Source of the DNA: Nannobrachium achirus
Lineage: Eukaryota > Chordata > Actinopteri > Myctophiformes > Myctophidae
Length of the DNA: 64,000 bases
NCBI GenBank assembly: GCA_963921795.1
Contig: OY997648.1
Coordinates: 52,501-116,500, forward strand
Direction of reading: 5' to 3'
The position numbers and the translations under genes are program-made. Below, piece by piece: positions 11,318 to 22,764 of the stretch. Numbering within the stretch: position 1 is the first letter of the stretch; each line of letters opens with the position of its first letter. The notes below the pieces were generated by a model that saw only the letters and a list, made by a program, of their open reading frames with translations, did not search any database and was not told where the DNA came from.

Positions 11318-11395
11318 AGATAGATAGATTCCTTTATTATCCCAAGGGGGGAAATCAGTTGCCCAGAGGCAGCACAGCAGTATAAGTAAGCAATT
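11318..11395 (-). mobile_element. LINE 3'-terminal fragment with (ATAG)n
   Basis: ATAGATAGATAGATTCCTTT followed by ATTATCCCAAGGGGGGAAAT is the kind of 3' tail left by Rex1/CR1-like elements. It seems to continue after the MITE at 12092 (GTTACAGAGAAGTATGAAAA). Confidence 0.5.
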
Positions 11396-12092
11396 TACCC
11401 CGAGTGAGAGGACATTATGCTCTCATAATGTCCGCAGTGAGGGTGTTATCGGACGAGGCGCAGCCGAGTCCGATAACACCCTCACTCAGGACATTATGAG
11501 AGCATAATGTCCGACCCCGAGTGGTAAATAGCTTTTCTACCACTTTTTCCCGTATACATGAAAGAAAACACATAGTTGTAACTTGCAAGGATCTTAAGTT
11601 ACAATCATTATTGCCTATAAAACTTCCGCGAGACAGCAGATAGTTCCACAAACAACATCTTCTACTCACCAACAGATGGCGCCAACTCCATACTAATCCA
11701 TGCGTCTAGCTTACAGCTAAGCTAACGTCAGTTAGAAGTACCGTTCCGGCCGTAAATAGAGGCTGTTCGCTTCCAGAAAGGCATAGGTTCAGAGAAAAGG
11801 GGCTTTAAAGTTGGCGGATTGCATTGGATCCAAATAAATCGGCGACTATAGCATGCACGTTAGTAAACATAGGACCGTTGCCACCGTCATTTGTTGGTTG
11901 GGGGAAAGGTGTTCCGACTACCTCCTGAAGTCCCCGGATGTACACTGAGGTGCATTCCCATGGGTGCATTGATCTCGGACAAGTCCTCATACAACTTTGC
12001 GGCAGTTGTTTTGTCATAACCTCCGGAATTTAGCCAATCAGAATCCAGTATTTGAACACGTGACTAGAAAAAGTGGTAGAAGGTTATTTACA
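11394..12092. mobile_element. MITE with nested palindromes
   Basis: GTAAATAGCTTTTCTACCAC at 11523 is inverted as GTGGTAGAAGGTTATTTAC at about 12073. At 11405-11515 lie two nested hairpins: GGACATTATG with CATAATGTCC, and GAGGGTGTTATCGGAC with GTCCGATAACACCCTC. They are framed by CCCCGAGTG on both sides. The whole block interrupts a LINE 3' tail. It contains unrelated single-copy-looking sequence in the middle and no clear gene. Confidence 0.55.
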
Positions 12093-12452
12093 GAGTTACA
12101 GAGAAGTATGAAAACGATAAAAAGAAAAAACAAGAACAGAGTATAGAGTACAGTAAGTACAGTAAGAGCAAGGTACAACAAGAAAGGGAACGAATAATAT
12201 ATATAAATATATATACATAAAGTGTCCTAAAGCACAACTATTAATATAATACAGTGCCCAAATCAAAGTGACCATAACAGTCAATGCTAGTTAGTGCAAC
12301 AAGTATCTCTACATCATGTCAAACACAAGCAGAAAAAAAACTGCTAACACAACCTAATAGTGCAGTGTCCAAAGGTCAGAGCGATAAAAACAAAAGAAAA
12401 AAATCACACCTGTGTGAACTGAGCGGTGGTCGTGGAGGCTGCGCAACAGCAA

Positions 12453-12476
12453 AACATATATATATATATATATACC
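12453..12476. repeat. (TA)n microsatellite
   Basis: Short run of TA units ending in ACCGG. Confidence 0.85.
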
Positions 12477-12808
12477 GGTATGCAACCATCCATGTGTGTG
12501 TGTGTGCAACAACAGCGCCCCTCCCTTAACATATGTGGTCAAAAAAGGTACTGTAGGCTACAGACACGGACGGACGCAGACAGACAGACCCACACACACG
12601 GCCACGTATAGGAGCGTTGTGACCACCGCTCAAAAACAAGAAAGGATGACGCAGCAAGACGCACAAGAGCACCCTCCATGGAAGGTCCTTAGAAGTCAGA
12701 GTCAGTGCAGATATAGTTCCAGTAAAGAAAATCAATTCTTAAAAAAACTTGAACTTTCACTCTGTACTTGGTCTGCTCTTTTTCCCCTCTACACCAAAGC
12801 TCTTTGCC

Positions 12809-12829
12809 GAAAATAGCCGATCTACAAGC
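12809..12829. repeat. Palindrome family copy 4 (one arm only)
   Basis: Left arm GAAAATAGCCGATCTACAAG only. The right arm and core are absent. Confidence 0.7.
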
Positions 12830-13034
12830 AAAGTTCTCCGAATATGGACGATATATAGGGGTTCAAGTGGTTATTATAAAAAAGGAGAAAAAGGGTTTTT
12901 ATAACACAAAGATTTGGAGGACCCCCTATAATAACTCTGAGGACCCGGAGAATCGGAGCAGCAGGAGCAGTTTTGCAGTCGCTAAATCGCACTGTTGTGA
13001 AGGAAAAAAAGAGTTGAGCCGTAAAGGCAAAGCT

Positions 13035-13520
13035 CTCTGTCTACCGAGCAATCTTCCTTCCTGCTCTCACCTATGGTCATGAAGTGTGGGTCATGACCCA
13101 AAGTATAAGGTCGCGGGTGCAAGCGGCACACATGGGTTTCCTCAGACGCGTGGCTGGTATCTCCCTTAGAGATAGGGTGAGAAGTTCAGTCACCCGAGAG
13201 AGACTTGGAGTAGAACCGCTGCTCCTTCACTTGGAAAGGAGTCAGCTTAGGTGGTTGGGGCATCTCATACGGATGCCCCCCGAGCGCCTTCCTAGGAAGG
13301 TCCTTGGTGCACGTCCCACTGGGAGGAGACCCCGTGGCAGACCAAAGACCAGATGGAAGGACTATATCTCCAAACTGACTTGGGAACGCCTGGGTATACT
13401 CCCTGAGGGAGTGGAGGAAGTTGCTCGGGATAAGGAAATCTGAATGTCTCAGTTGGAACTGTTACCCCCATGACCCGATTCCGGATAAGCGGTTGAAGAT
13501 GGATGGGTGGATGGCAACAC
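13035..13520 (+). mobile_element. Rex3/RTE-like LINE, C-terminal fragment
   Basis: Frame-shifted near 13080. FLPALTYGHEVWVMT leads into SIRSRVQAAHMGFLRRVAGI, RSQLRWLGHLIRMPPERLP and RGRPKTRWKDYISKLTWERL. This is the conserved C-terminal region of teleost Rex3/RTE elements. The 3' end is a short (GGAT)n run (GATGGATGGGTGGATGG), as usual for this group. It is strongly 5' truncated. Confidence 0.88.
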
Positions 13521-13892
13521 AAGTTTGTCTGTGGGTTTTATTAATATTTAACAAATGAAAAGTATCAAAAGATTAAATGTATTAACTACATACAGGTTCC
13601 TTTTTCCATTTCCTGAAAAGTAACAGCGTTGGACTTGGGCCAACAGAGCCAGTATGCAACACGCATTCAGGCTAATGAAGAGGGGAGTCCCTGTCTCTGC
13701 CTCCGCGGCTCCGCCGTCATTGAAAAAAAGTCAGCACCGCATTCCAACAGATAGCATCAGCCAGGGAACTATGCTTATTGTACCACAAATCTCCTCCAAC
13801 GAGCTGTTGTGTTTTACAAAGCTCAAAGCATCAAACTGTTTTACAAGTACAAGAGTTGAACTGTGCTTGAGTTATTTTTCCATACAACTCTC

Positions 13893-13968
13893 TTCACCAA
13901 CAAATAGCCGATCTACAAGCTCACCACGCATCTTGTGGTGAGCTTGTAGATCGGCTATTTTTGGTGAA
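13893..13968. repeat. Palindrome family copy 5 (complete)
   Basis: TTCACCAACAAATAGCCGAT and ATCGGCTATTTTTGGTGAA are inverted around CACCACGCATCTTGTGGTG. The palindrome extends outward past the usual arms (TTCACC/GGTGAA). Confidence 0.85.
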
Positions 13969-14235
13969 TGTCCCCCAAGAATAGGATGTTGGGGTTTGAG
14001 TGATTGAATAATAAGTATAAAAGTCTATTTACAGGTCTGGATCAATAACAGCCTGTCAGGCCATGGCTACAGCTGAAGTCAGATGATGTAGGCAAAATAA
14101 GCCAAGATACATTGCTCAAAGAATTGATATTTGAGCAGTACTACATTATACTGGAACATTTTGATTCCCTTAAATTATTTGAGCAGTATATAGAACAAAG
14201 GTCTGCACCTATAACCCAGCTCTGAGATGGTATTT

Positions 14236-14760
14236 AGCAGAGGTTGGTTGCGACCGAAGGTCGCAGTTTAGTATGTGAAATGGCACATCATTTTTTAATT
14301 TTTTTACGGTCTATGGGTTTGCCTGTCTGACATCCCGCTCTGACATCACTGTGATGTCAGGGGAACCACACTAACATACAATCCCTTTTATGCCCATATG
14401 TGGAGTTCTCCTGATGTCATCAATATTAAGCCCATATCTAACAGGATTTATTATGGGAATGCCCATATATGGAGGCCACATACCACACTAACAGAATCCA
14501 TATATGGCCAAGACAGCCCATATCTGTGTGGCTGGTTCTACAGGCTGGGATCTCCATGTATGGGCATAAAAGTGATTAGTATGATGTCAGATGTCATACA
14601 GACGTCATAGGACTTTCACATAAGGAATAACTGGTAAGCATGTTTGGGCTCTCACAGCATATCTCCATATGCAGTACAAGGACCTCCATATATGGGTACC
14701 AGGGGTCTCCATATATGGGTAACTGGTCCGATATACATCACTGGCCAGATGGCCAAGACA
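14236..14760. repeat. CCATATATGG-rich repeat
   Basis: Multiple copies of the short palindrome CCATATATGG and its variants (14464, 14499, 14528, 14688, 14710) together with repeated TGATGTCA near 14335-14360 and 14580. It starts next to TGCGACCGAAGGTCGCA, which resembles the termini at 32.2 and 32.9 kb. CCATATATGG also looks like an SRF CArG box, but the dispersed spacing suggests a repeat, not an enhancer. Confidence 0.4.
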
Positions 14761-14936
14761 TGGCGCGACCTCACCCTTTAGGGCGAGGCTGCTTGTCTCC
14801 CTGAGGCGTCTTCCTAGTATTTAATGACCGTAGTCATAAAGGCTTCCTCTAGGCTGAGGTCAAAGGTGCTGCCATCTCTAATACAGACACTTCCCTGGAC
14901 TCTTCATCAACTACAACATCTGGTGTATTACAGTAG

Positions 14937-15073
<137 letters not shown>

Positions 15074-15397
15074 CAGAGGTCAGAGGTCATTCCAAAGGCT
15101 CAGAGCTAGCAGGGAGAAGAGTGTCAAGTTGTGGTTCAGGACCCCCAGGGGGTCCCCAGGTGATTCTCTTTACAAGGGTTCGTTTTAGACTGTACTCAGA
15201 GAAAAGAAAAGATGGGTGTTAAAATTATTTCATTTACTGCTTTCTATTGTTTTAGAGCGAGTTTAATGATTTTGATTTCAGTGGTTGAGTACAATAAGCC
15301 CATTCCCAGGATGCACCACAATCTTTCACGGTCAGATGTGACAATGAGCTTGTAGAAAAGGCGACATGTTGTGATTTATCATCATCATAATCTTCCT

Positions 15398-15399
<2 letters not shown>

Positions 15400-15488
<89 letters not shown>
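15400..15488. repeat. (TG)n microsatellite beside a splice donor
   Basis: On the minus strand it reads (CA)n and begins inside the donor context GTATGCACAC of the spectrin-repeat exon. Confidence 0.95.
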
Positions 15489-15489
<1 letters not shown>

Positions 15490-15493
15490 ATAC

Positions 15494-15657
15494 CTCTGTC
15501 CCTCCGTGTCCAGCTCCTTTATGGGGGCTTTGATGACCTTCTTCTTCAGCGAGGCGTGTTCCTCTATCGTTCTCCTGGCTCCTTCCAGGTCTTGAGGGAA
15601 GTCCTTTGTGGACACCGTGTCCTGCATCTCCTCCAACCTGGCCAAGGCCACGCGCAC
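15494..15657 (-). pseudogene. Orphan spectrin-repeat exon, Trio/Kalirin-like
   Basis: Acceptor TTGCAACAG/GTGCGCG and donor GGACAGAG/GTATGC. The exon encodes VRVALARLEEMQDTVSTKDF, PQDLEGARRTIEEHASLKKK, then VIKAPIKELDTEGQR. The heptad-like pattern and the LEGARRTIEEH...EGQR segment look like one helix-turn-helix of a spectrin repeat as found in the RhoGEFs Trio and Kalirin; the exact family is from memory and not certain. The frame is open across all 54 codons. No other exon of such a gene (normally dozens) was recognised nearby, so it is treated as an isolated exon or relic. Confidence 0.5.
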
Positions 15658-15699
15658 CTGTTGCAACAAAATGGTCACAGGTCACTGTATAGGTGAACC

Positions 15700-16880
15700 C
15701 AAAGGAAACTTATGGAAGTTGTGCCACATCCATTGAACAGTGCTTGAACATCAAGGAATCATCAGGACATTTCCCAGGGAACCCATTTGTACAGTTATAA
15801 GTGCAATAGACAACATTTAGCCGCTAGATATCACATTCTCAACACAAATATGGTTACTTATTTCCCTGACTCAAGTCTGCAAGACAGCATTTGAGCAGTT
15901 AGCAACGTTTTAAAGTGTTGGCCGATGTGTCGGCCACCACAGTATCACAGTAAGTAAGAGATGGGCCAGGGGGGTACTGTAGGTTAAGTGGATTTCAGGC
16001 CATGATCTCATTTGGACACATACCCCGACTCCATTTCAGCTAGAGATGCTGGGATTTTTCACTTTCGATCCGATTACCAATATGGCAGAATGAATACCGG
16101 GATTTCAACTCACATCCTCCACCTCTCACATTATAATGATAATTCAAATAATCCTTTCCTCGCTGCCTTTGAGAAGTAGGACAATGTGTAAACACAGAGC
16201 TGTTAAATAACCCCATAAAGACTGGGAGCTTTTGAAAGAGGACGGAAAAGAAAGGAAATGTATGTAGATGGGTTAGGTAAAAATATTGTACACAAATATC
16301 TGTTTATTTCCGAGGTTCAGAGAGACCCGACCATTGAATGATTATTAAAGCCCCTTGCGTGCCTCTGCCTTTCATGTGCTGAGGTCTCACTCACTGCAGC
16401 CGTGCGCTGTTAACTGATTGACAGGCAGAAGAAGGCTGCCAATGAATCTATAATATTAACACCAAAACAAAAGCCAGGGATAAAGGAATGCTTTTAGGCT
16501 ATTTTCTATCTTGAGAGGTAAGTCATTTTCGGTTTGTTTTATCATGAGTGTCAGTGTACACGGGTGCTTTCTCATCAGCCGGGCAGCAGCAGACTTGCCT
16601 TGGAGTAGCTATGCATCACGCATGCATTAAGCACCAAAGCTCTTTTTCCCCCACTGTTAATCTGATCCTAGACCAGCATAATCATCTCACAGTTACACAA
16701 CCATTCTTGTTGCTGCCTTGCTGCTAACTGACCTGATCCTAGGTCAGCCAAAACGCAGCACACATGTTAACCCATTCAGGCCGGGAACACATTTTAGTGT
16801 ATGGAAGGGGCTTACAGTACATGTACAGTATGTAGCAACATATTTGTTTTTGTAGGCTAATTTCTGATTTTACGTGGTGC
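15700..16880. other. Gap without a recognised gene
   Basis: Mostly unique-looking sequence, including diverged repeat pieces. No exon with matching splice sites and family resemblance was found on either strand. Confidence 0.4.
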
Positions 16881-16890
16881 TGCTGTAACT

Positions 16891-17412
16891 CTGAGAGTGT
16901 AGAAATGGAACCAAATGGACCCTTACAGCTCTGTAACTCTGAGAGTGTACAAATGGAACCAAATGGACCCTTACAGCTCTGTAACTCTGAGAGTGTACAC
17001 ATGGAACCTAATGGACCCTTACAGCTCTGTAACTCTGAGAGTGTACACATGGAACCTAATGGACCCTTACAGCTCTGTAACTCTGAGAGTGTACACATGG
17101 AACCTAATGGACCCTTACAGCTCTGTAACTCTGAGAGTGTACACATGGAACCTAATGGACCCTTACAGCTCTGTAACTCTGAGAGTGTACACATGGAACC
17201 TAATGGACCCTTACAGCTCTGTAACTCTGAGAGTGTACACATGGAACCTAATGGACCCTTACAGCTCTGTAACTCTGAGAGTGTACACATGGAACCAAAT
17301 GGACCCTTACAGCTCTGTAACTCTGAGAGTGTACACATGGAACCAAATGGACCCTTACAGCTCTGTAACTCTGAGAGTGTATAAATGGAACCTAATGGAC
17401 TCTAACAGGTAT
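16891..17412. repeat. 48-bp minisatellite, about 11 units
   Basis: Same unit as at 6073. Central units carry ATGGAACCTAATGGACCC and outer units ATGGAACCAAATGGACCC, so a single variant spread through the middle of the array. Downstream the MITE-internal CTGTAGGCTGCAGTTGCC follows as in the other arrays. Open frames of up to about 200 codons are artefacts of the 16-codon period. Confidence 0.95.
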
Positions 17413-17545
17413 GAAACTCTGAGAAAAAGCTTAAACATAACACAACTCCCTGTAGGCTGCAGTTGCCCATTAAGTCCAGCAGATGGCATCAGAAAACCAT
17501 GTCATAGACTGACTATTAGACAACTGAAGATAAACCTTGTACAAT

Positions 17546-18314
17546 ACAGTAGGCCTACAGGCTGATATTATTATTCAGTATTACAGTAGGCCTACAGGCT
17601 GATATTATTATTCAGTATTACAGTAGGCCTACAGGCTGATATCATTATTCAGTATTACAGTAGGCCTACATGCTGATATTCAGTATTACAGTAGGCCTAC
17701 AGGCTGATATGATTATTCAGTATTACAGTAGGCCTACAGGCTGATATTATTATTCAGTATTACAGTAGGCCTACAGGCTGATATTCAGTATTACAGTAGG
17801 CCTACAGGCTGATATGATTCTTCAGTATTACAGTAGGCCTACAGGCTGATAGTATTATTCAGTATTACAGTAGGCCTACAGGCTGATATTATTATTCAGT
17901 ATTACAGTAGGCCTACAGGCTGATATTCAGTATTACAGTAGGTCTACAGGCTGATATTATTATTCAGTATTACAGTAGGTCTACAGGCTGATATTATTAT
18001 TCAGTATTACAGTAGGCCTACAGGCTGATATTCAGTATTACAGTAGGCCTACAGGCTGATATGATTCTTCAGTATTACAGTAGGTCTACAGGCTGATAGT
18101 ATTATTCAGTATTACAGTAGGCCTACAGGCTGATATTATTATTCAGTATTACAGTAGGCCTACAGGCTGATATTCAGTATTACAGTAGGTCTACAGGCTG
18201 ATATTATTATTCAGTATTACAGTAGGCCTACAGGCTGATAGTATTATTCAGTATTACAGTAGGCCTACAGGCTGATATTATTATTCAGTATTACAGTAGG
18301 CCTACAGGCTGATA
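17546..18314. repeat. 37/31-bp minisatellite, about 22 units
   Basis: The long unit contains CAGTAGGCCTACAGGCTGAT followed by ATTATTATTCAGTATTA; the short unit lacks ATTATT. Long and short units recur in a regular order (long, long, short). TAGGCCTA is itself palindromic. Confidence 0.92.
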
Positions 18315-18319
18315 TTCCC

Positions 18320-19700
18320 CCATGTTGACAAAATGTTGTGTACGGTAAATACAATACAAACAATAGGGCTAAATATAAGTCAACAAAATAACAATGCATT
18401 GATATATTGACATTGACACATGTCTAAAGAAGGTTAGCCCTGCTATGAAGTGGTATTATTACGAATAAAAGACAGTCCAATGTTGGTAGATGCATACTGT
18501 GTAGCCTACTGTAAGTGCCAATGTAGTCACAAATTGCAACACTAGATATTTCTTTTTTTTAATCGGATGAATCTAGGTTTGCAATACCTCCCATAGGCAG
18601 CCAATGCATCAAAACGTTTTTGTTTGTTTTTGGAGCGGTGAAAGCGCTCCCAATGAACAGGTATATCCGTGGGTATGTGGCTGGCTGGCTGGCTGGCCCT
18701 GTCCGTAGCCTGGGCAATACCTTGAGTGGCCACACACAACACACTAGTTAAAGGAGGGGCGCTGTTTTTTGCAGGCCAGGCACACTCACCACTCACTCAC
18801 AGGCACAGTTTACACTCACTCACTCACTCACATAGGGTACAGCTGCTCAAATTCACCGCTCCACTTCGAACCGAGGTTTGATTTTTTGCTATCTTTCTTG
18901 ACATGTAGATGGGTCCTTGAAAAGGAAATGGCAGAGAATCACTGGGTTAGGTTGTGTAGAATATCATTCCCAGGTATTTGTATGGCTTTATCAGTGATTC
19001 CCAAACATTATAATGTCAAGAACCCCCTGTCTGACATGCATTAGGCTACGGACCCCCATTTAATGGCATTTCTATCTCTGAGAACCCAATTTATATTCTA
19101 AAATCAATGTTAATTTAACTCAGAGAGTGTGGTTGAATTTGCACACTCTCTGAGTTACATATGGGGTCCATTTGGTTGCTAACTTTATCTGGGGACCCCT
19201 GGAACTCCCTGAAGGACCTCTGGGGGTCCCCTAGCCCCTCTCGCCTCTTCAGAATACAAAGTAACAAGAAGGAGCGAGTGGGGCTAGGGGTCCCCGGACC
19301 CCACTTTGAGAAGCAATGCATTACAGGGAGGAGAAGAGGCAACAACATGAGAAAGTGAATGACAGACTGAAACTAGTTTATAGTTGATATATTCATACCT
19401 GGAGGCTGGAGGCGATGTCTTCTCATCAAACTGTGTACATTAAATCCTTCATTGGTCCTTTTGATGCACCTGCGTTTGTGTTGGTTTAATCCTGCTGTTA
19501 AAACCTTTTATATTTACTCTATGGTTAAAACACGGTAGAAGCGCATTTTCAAACGGTGGACTTACTGGGAGAAATAGAAGGTAGTTTACACTGCTAAACA
19601 TTGTTGTGTATGTTTCTGTTCAACTTGTTGTTAGACAGTTAGCGACGACAGTAAACTAAACAGCATGAATTAAAGCTCCCAGTGTGCAGTCTGCTGCGTG
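18320..19700. other. Gap with MITE fragments, no recognised gene
   Basis: At 19110-19320 an inverted hAT-like piece is seen (ACTCAGAGAGTGTGGTTG facing CACACTCTCTGAGTTACA, then GGGGACCCC and GGGGTCCCCGGACCCCACTT). A donor-like CCTCCAG/GTATGA lies at 19396 on the minus strand, without a secure exon. Confidence 0.4.
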
Positions 19701-19702
19701 AC

Positions 19703-19707
<5 letters not shown>

Positions 19708-19752
<45 letters not shown>
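19708..19752. repeat. (GT)n with GC-rich flank
   Basis: A GT tract passing into GCGCGCGTGTGGGC and then TACGCGCGCGTGTGTG, a mixed alternating purine-pyrimidine run with Z-DNA potential. Confidence 0.9.
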
Positions 19753-19761
<9 letters not shown>

Positions 19762-20107
19762 GGCGTGCCTACTACGCGCGCGTGTGTGTGTGTGCGTGCT
19801 TGCTGCGTGTGTGCGTGCGCGCCCGAATTCATTAGGGGCACAAGTTCTAGCGTAGCACCGGGCCGCTCCCTGACCGTAGTGGCACAGCGTCTCGGGTGCT
19901 ACACCAGAATGGGTGCCCCTGATGAATTCGGTGACCATCTACACTGCATGGCGCATGCGCACTGAAACTAGTGCTTTTTCTGCTGCTCTACTTCATTTCA
20001 AGTTGCTATAAAAGTTAGATGGTTTAATTCGTTTTTTAATGTATTGTGTAAGATAAACACTGTAAAGATTTATTATCAGTTAAAACTGGAACAGCTAAAA
20101 AACATTT

Positions 20108-20295
20108 CACTAGTGGTTCTCAAAGTGGGGTCCGGGGTCCTTGAGGGAGTTCCAGGGGGTCCCCAGATAAATGATAGTTAGGAACCAAATAGAACTTTAT
20201 GGGTCTGTAACTCAGTGAACAAATAGAACCAAATGGACGCGTTCCATTTGTACTCTACTATTTTAACATAGATTTTATAATATAAATTGGGGTCC
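20108..20295 (+). mobile_element. hAT-like MITE fragment
   Basis: AGTGGTTCTCAAAGTGGGGT, CAGGGGGTCCCCAGATAAAT, then GGAACCAAATAGAACTTTAT and GTCTGTAACTCAGTGAACAA. The second half is a single diverged unit of the 48-bp minisatellite, showing where that unit comes from. Confidence 0.65.
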
Positions 20296-20348
20296 CAGTG
20301 ATATACATATAGCCTAGTGTATTTAGAAATCCTAGTTCTAAGTAGCAT

Positions 20349-20412
20349 GACACTTCAGTCCGCACATCACCACCCCCTGCTGGTGGGTGGTTTGTAGTGT
20401 GGACTGAAGCTG
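20349..20412. repeat. Foldback hairpin
   Basis: CTTCAGTCCGCACATCACCA and its near inverse GTAGTGTGGACTGAAG around CCACCCCCTGCTGGTGGGTGG. Confidence 0.75.
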
Positions 20413-20991
20413 CACGTATTTTAATCTATTTCGAAGGCGCCTTTAGAGCGGGCGAATTGAATGGGCCAATCAGGGTTGTATGCTTGGGGCACGTGGTTTG
20501 GCTGCTCCGGTCCCAGCCCCCTCCAAACAGAGCTCTTGAGCTCACGTGAGACTCGCTCGTGGACTCTGATTGGTGTCCTCTGCCCACGTGAGAGTCTAGT
20601 GGACTCTGATTGGTCCGTGAAAACTGTCATGGCGGAGTCAGACTCGACTCGTATTATTTTAATAAACGATGCAATAGTGCTGTTTCATCACGTTTTAATA
20701 CCATTTTGCACTAACGTAAACATGCAGACATATAATATGTTATGAGAAATAACGTATTTTTGCAATGTCACGCCACGTCGCCGTCGCGTGGGTGTGTGTG
20801 TGTGTATGTGTGTGTGTGTGTGTGACGTCAATAGGCTTTAGCCCGCCTCCGGCGAAGTAGAATCTCCGTCCCCGGTTTCAGACTCTCTTCCCCCCACGTA
20901 GTGTGGTGTATGAGATGTCGGACGCTAGCAGTCAGGCTAAGTTCTAAGTTCAAACATTAGCCAAATTGTAAAATAAATATTTCAAACATTT

Positions 20992-21022
20992 TGAAAATAG
21001 CCGATCTACAAGCTCATAGCGC
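20992..21022. repeat. Palindrome family copy 6 (one arm)
   Basis: TGAAAATAGCCGATCTACAA then GCTCATAGCGCT. The right arm is missing. Confidence 0.75.
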
Positions 21023-21149
21023 TCGAAAACATTTTATTGGGGACTCATTCGAATGACCACCTGTTGGTCCCGGGACCCATTACTTTGAAAACCTAGTAAC
21101 ATCACTGGAAATGGTAAAAAAAAAAAAAAAAAAAAAAAGACATCTCTTG

Positions 21150-21590
21150 ATTGATTGATTGAAGAATTTATTAGAAGTTTGCAATAGAAAAAAGTACAGT
21201 TTCATGACAGTACAAATCACTGGTACAAGGTCAACTAAAAGGAGATCCTAGAAAGCCTAGGCTTATTTCCACAGGAACCACACTTTAAGTATCTCATATA
21301 ACATTGAAAGACAGACGGATAGAACATAGTACTTTATCTAGGATAAAATCAGTTTCAAAAGCATAACATCAAATACAAAGGCAGAAAAAAAAGAAAGGGG
21401 GGGGGGGGGGCATAGTCTATTTACAAGTCACGGGTAGCAGCTGTCTGAAGGTGACTTTTCATACCAATTTTGAAGGAGGCTAGGGATTTGCTCTACTTTA
21501 AGGCTTGTGGAAGGGTGTTCCACATGTTGATGGTATAGCAGGAGAACGAGTTAGCGCCTTGTTTAGTGTTAAATCTACGTTGATGATGAT
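21150..21590 (-). mobile_element. L2-like LINE, 3' end
   Basis: Minus strand: RRFNTKQGANSFSCYTINMW then NTLPQALK, a stop, SKSLASFKIG and a 3'UTR that ends in (GATT)n at 21150. A related C-terminus lies at 63.69 kb on the plus strand. A poly(A) tract at 21117 sits just outside the tail. Confidence 0.75.
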
Positions 21591-21819
21591 TAGTGGAGCT
21601 GCCTCTGGTGTTGTGATCATGAACCAACAATATAATGATGAACAGAGGTCCAAATGCCACAGTTTGCTTTGGATGTGGATGAGCACGTCATAGCATTCTT
21701 TTCATACACGATTCATATTTTTTTTAAAGAAAGCGCTTAATGTTTTTGTTTATTTGCAGTTTGTTTTTATCATGTTGCTAATTACACAGAGCAGCAGACA
21801 GATTTTGGTTGTTTCTAAA

Positions 21820-21896
21820 GCTATGTAGAAGGGGTCAATGTCCTCCCACTGTGGCTCTCTGGGCATGCTGGTGTCATAGACCCTCAGAATCCAAAC
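21820..21896. repeat. Duplicate of an exon's donor edge
   Basis: AAAGCTATGTAGAAGGGGTC, then CAATGTCCTCCCACT, CTCTCTGGGCATGCTGGTG and TCATAGACCCTCAGA repeat the first about 77 bases of the exon at 21897-22032 (5-6 mismatches). Confidence 0.9.
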
Positions 21897-22032
21897 CTAA
21901 AGCTATGTAGAAGGGGTCAATGTCCCCCCACCGGGGCTCTCTGGCCATGCTGGTGTCATAGACCCTCAGAGCGTCCAGTTTGGTCATCTTGCTGAGCCTC
22001 TGCTGCAGGAAGCCCAGACAGAGCGCGTATAC
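21897..22032 (-). pseudogene. Exon of an unrecognised protein
   Basis: Acceptor ATTAAAG/GTATAC and donor TTTAG/GTTTGG. It encodes VYALCLGFLQQRLSKMTKLD, then ALRVYDTSMAREPRWGDIDP and FYIAL. I do not recognise the family; the amphipathic helices could belong to a HEAT/ARM-like or helical-bundle protein. Its start phase does not fit the end of the upstream block at 22429 (joining them gives an early stop), so an exon is missing or the gene is broken. Both edges are duplicated locally (21820-21896 and 22033-22170). Confidence 0.5.
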
Positions 22033-22170
22033 CTTTAATAGACACAAATAGATCACATCATAGCCTATTGCAGGGGTTCCCAAACTTCTCTACACTGGAC
22101 ACCGTAGTCCCTTTAATAGACACAAATAGATCACATCATAGCCTATTGCAGGGGTTCCCAAACTTCTCTG
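22033..22170. repeat. Duplicate of an exon's acceptor edge
   Basis: CTTTAATAGACACAAATAGA, TCACATCATAGCCTATTGCA and GGGGTTCCCAAACTTCTCT occur twice, about 79 bp apart. The first copy directly adjoins the exon at 21897-22032. The end is a hAT-like GGGGTTCCCAAACTT terminus. Confidence 0.9.
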
Positions 22171-22428
22171 GCTCAGGGCACCCCTACATTACTGTATATT
22201 CATAATTTTCACTACCAGCACCTTATATTTATGCCCTTTAGCATAACAGTTCTTTAGGTTATAGTGATATTCAAGACAGAATTAAGAGTTATAAAGCCGT
22301 ACTTGAGGACATAGTTGAAATAGCGAGACTGGTGTGACCAAGGCACCAATGATCAAGTCAAAATCAGGGGAGGTGGGGTGTCAGAGTGGCAATTTATTCA
22401 TACCGTAACATAACTTTGTTGACCTAAC

Positions 22429-22542
22429 CTTATGATTCCATTGATGACACTCCGGTGTAGGTTCAAGCCCTTGAGGTAGTCTGAAACTAGAATGTGCAGG
22501 ACCCCGTCATTCTCCAGCTCCTCCACGTACAGCTCCGTAAAC
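22429..22542 (-). pseudogene. Exon of an unrecognised protein
   Basis: Acceptor CCTCCCAG/GTTTACGG and donor ATCATAAG/GTTAGG. Only one frame is open: FTELYVEELENDGVLHILVS, then DYLKGLNLHRSVINGII. It is probably from the same gene as 21897 and 22765 because of proximity and strand, but neither junction is in phase. Function unknown. Confidence 0.5.
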
Positions 22543-22580
22543 CTGGGAGGGACACAGGTTCAGACATACTGTACATGGTG

Positions 22581-22612
22581 GCATTGTGAGCTTGTAGTTC
22601 GGCTATTTTCAC
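22581..22612. repeat. Palindrome family copy 7 (one arm)
   Basis: GCATTGTGAGCTTGTAGTTC followed by GGCTATTTTCAC. Only the right arm. Confidence 0.75.
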
Positions 22613-22764
22613 AATATTTATCTGTGGAACCGAGTCAAACTAAATGTAATGCCTACAATTCCAAGTGCTTGTCAGGGTGGGGGGTCCTCAGCTCAAATAA
22701 GATTATTTTGGTTGGGGATTGAAAGGCGTGGGAACCCTTGCTTTAATCCATGCACAATGCTTAC

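Noticed and set aside
14398..14720. CCATATATGG motifs as SRF-binding enhancer cluster
   Set aside because: Motifs are embedded in a wider repeat with variable spacing and no nearby promoter; chance within a repeat is more likely.
16905..17565. Long open frames (up to about 216 codons) of 16-residue repeats, also at 49.9-50.5 kb
   Set aside because: They exist on both strands and in several frames because the minisatellite period (48 bp) is a multiple of three; no splice sites, no start context and no family resemblance.
19391..19430. Possible small minus-strand exon with donor CCTCCAG/GTATGA
   Set aside because: The donor looks good, but the candidate acceptor and frame are ambiguous and no family could be recognised.
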